From Staphylococcus cornubiensis (GTDB taxonomy: Bacteria > Bacillota > Bacilli > Staphylococcales > Staphylococcaceae), in contig NZ_FXUZ01000002.1 of NCBI RefSeq assembly GCF_900183575.1, positions 186,001-250,000 of the forward strand: a DNA stretch of 64,000 nt, in the 5' to 3' direction. Shown here in pieces: positions 63,632 to 64,000 of the stretch (position 1 is its first letter; every line of letters starts with the position of its first letter). A model generated the notes under the pieces. That model searched no databases, was not told where the DNA came from, and worked only from the letters and a program-made list of their open reading frames with translations. The position numbers and the translations under genes are program-made.

Positions 63632-64000
63632 TGAAACGCATGAATATAACAGATCAAGAACATGATGCATTTGTTAAAGCGCATCCCAATGGTGATTTAT
63701 TACAATTGACAAAATGGGGAGACACGAAAAAGTTAACGGGATGGTATGCGAAACGTATTGCTGTAGGAGAAAACGGCGAATTGAAAGGTGTGGCGCAATT
63801 GCTATTTAAAAAGATACCGCGCACGCCTTTTACGATTTGTTATGCATCACGTGGCTTCGTTGTTGATTATACTGATACAACTGCCGTGAAAGCCTTGTTA
63901 GCTGAAGCCATCAAAGTCGCTCAAGCTGAAAAAGCTTATACGATTAAAATTGACCCGGATGTAGAAGTCGAGCAAGGGATGACAGTCGTGCAAGACTTAT
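63632..64000 (+). CDS. femX: FemX/FmhB peptidoglycan aminoacyltransferase, 3'-truncated by the window
   Basis: Only the first 123 residues are visible; the frame is open to the last base. HDAFVKAHPNGDLLQLTKWGDTKKLTGWYAKRIAVG, FTICYASRGFVVDYTD and KIDPDVEVEQG are close to S. aureus FmhB, and the order after the moa genes fits. FemX adds the first glycine of the interpeptide bridge to lipid II using glycyl-tRNA and is essential in S. aureus. AAAAGGAG lies 13 bases before the ATG at 63632, a rather long spacing; an ATG at 63641 is possible. Confidence 0.92.

Noticed and set aside
1-64000. tRNA, rRNA, CRISPR, prophage or intact insertion sequence
   Set aside because: No cloverleaf-like sequence, spaced direct repeats, integrase or transposase was seen on either strand.

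Overview
The window is a chromosomal stretch of a low-GC Gram-positive that is clearly a Staphylococcus. It carries sarR, ssaA, fhuD2, femX/fmhB, an lcpC-like gene, an RsaI-like small RNA, CcpA cre sites, a Fur box and WalR-type boxes. The core gene order, from memory, follows one chromosome arm of S. aureus: IMPase, lcpC, fdhA, sagA-like, 2-hydroxyacid dehydrogenase, CHAP protein, ssaA, sarR, fhuD2, fdhD, mod/moa genes, femX. It differs by a Leloir galactose cluster, a sialic-acid cluster, a pcp operon and a secreted nuclease, and no urease genes lie beside sarR. This fits an animal-associated staphylococcus (intermedius/hyicus/schleiferi-type groups), but I cannot name the species. No rRNA, tRNA, CRISPR array, prophage or intact insertion sequence was seen.

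Layout. 1-14042: transporters and metabolic genes (SulP, M20 amidohydrolase, NhaC-type antiporter, BASS symporter, glyoxalase-like dioxygenase, HAD hydrolase with a coupled 58-residue membrane protein, formate/nitrite channel, amino acid permease, CPBP protease, WYL regulator). 14170-14377: a CcpA-controlled sRNA. 14505-25022: IMPase, LCP ligase, DUF969-DUF979-pcp operon, formate dehydrogenase with its DUF1641 partner, glucosaminidase and FAD monooxygenase. 25237-35299: dehydrogenase, paired SMR exporters, two CHAP hydrolases, an opine-dehydrogenase-like enzyme with a second NhaC transporter, a luciferase-like oxidoreductase with a DoxX-like protein, and SarR. 35730-43679: acyl-CoA dehydrogenase, FhuD2, a nanT/nanA - nanR(GntR)/nanK divergon and BioY. 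43703-50296: GNAT, FdhD, galR-galK-galE-galT. 50391-59171: modABC and a full molybdenum-cofactor set (moeB, moaB, moaC, moeA, mobB, moaE, moaD, mobA, moaA). 59172-64000: a structured noncoding stretch, a secreted exonuclease-endonuclease-phosphatase nuclease, MarR, a VOC protein and the start of femX.

The strongest functional theme is formate and molybdenum. Molybdate uptake, cofactor synthesis, FdhD sulfur transfer, the formate dehydrogenase and a formate/nitrite channel all sit in this 64 kb. A second theme is carbon scavenging (sialic acid, galactose, pyroglutamyl peptides) with visible CcpA and local-repressor sites. A third is cell-wall turnover (two CHAP hydrolases with WalR-type boxes, a glucosaminidase, an LCP ligase, FemX). 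I did not find a convincingly new defence or mobile system. The best candidates for new biology are the recurring NhaC-enzyme pairs, the DUF969-DUF979-pcp operon, the GntR-controlled nan divergon, the palindrome-controlled luciferase/DoxX operon and the hairpin-rich region at 59172-59305.
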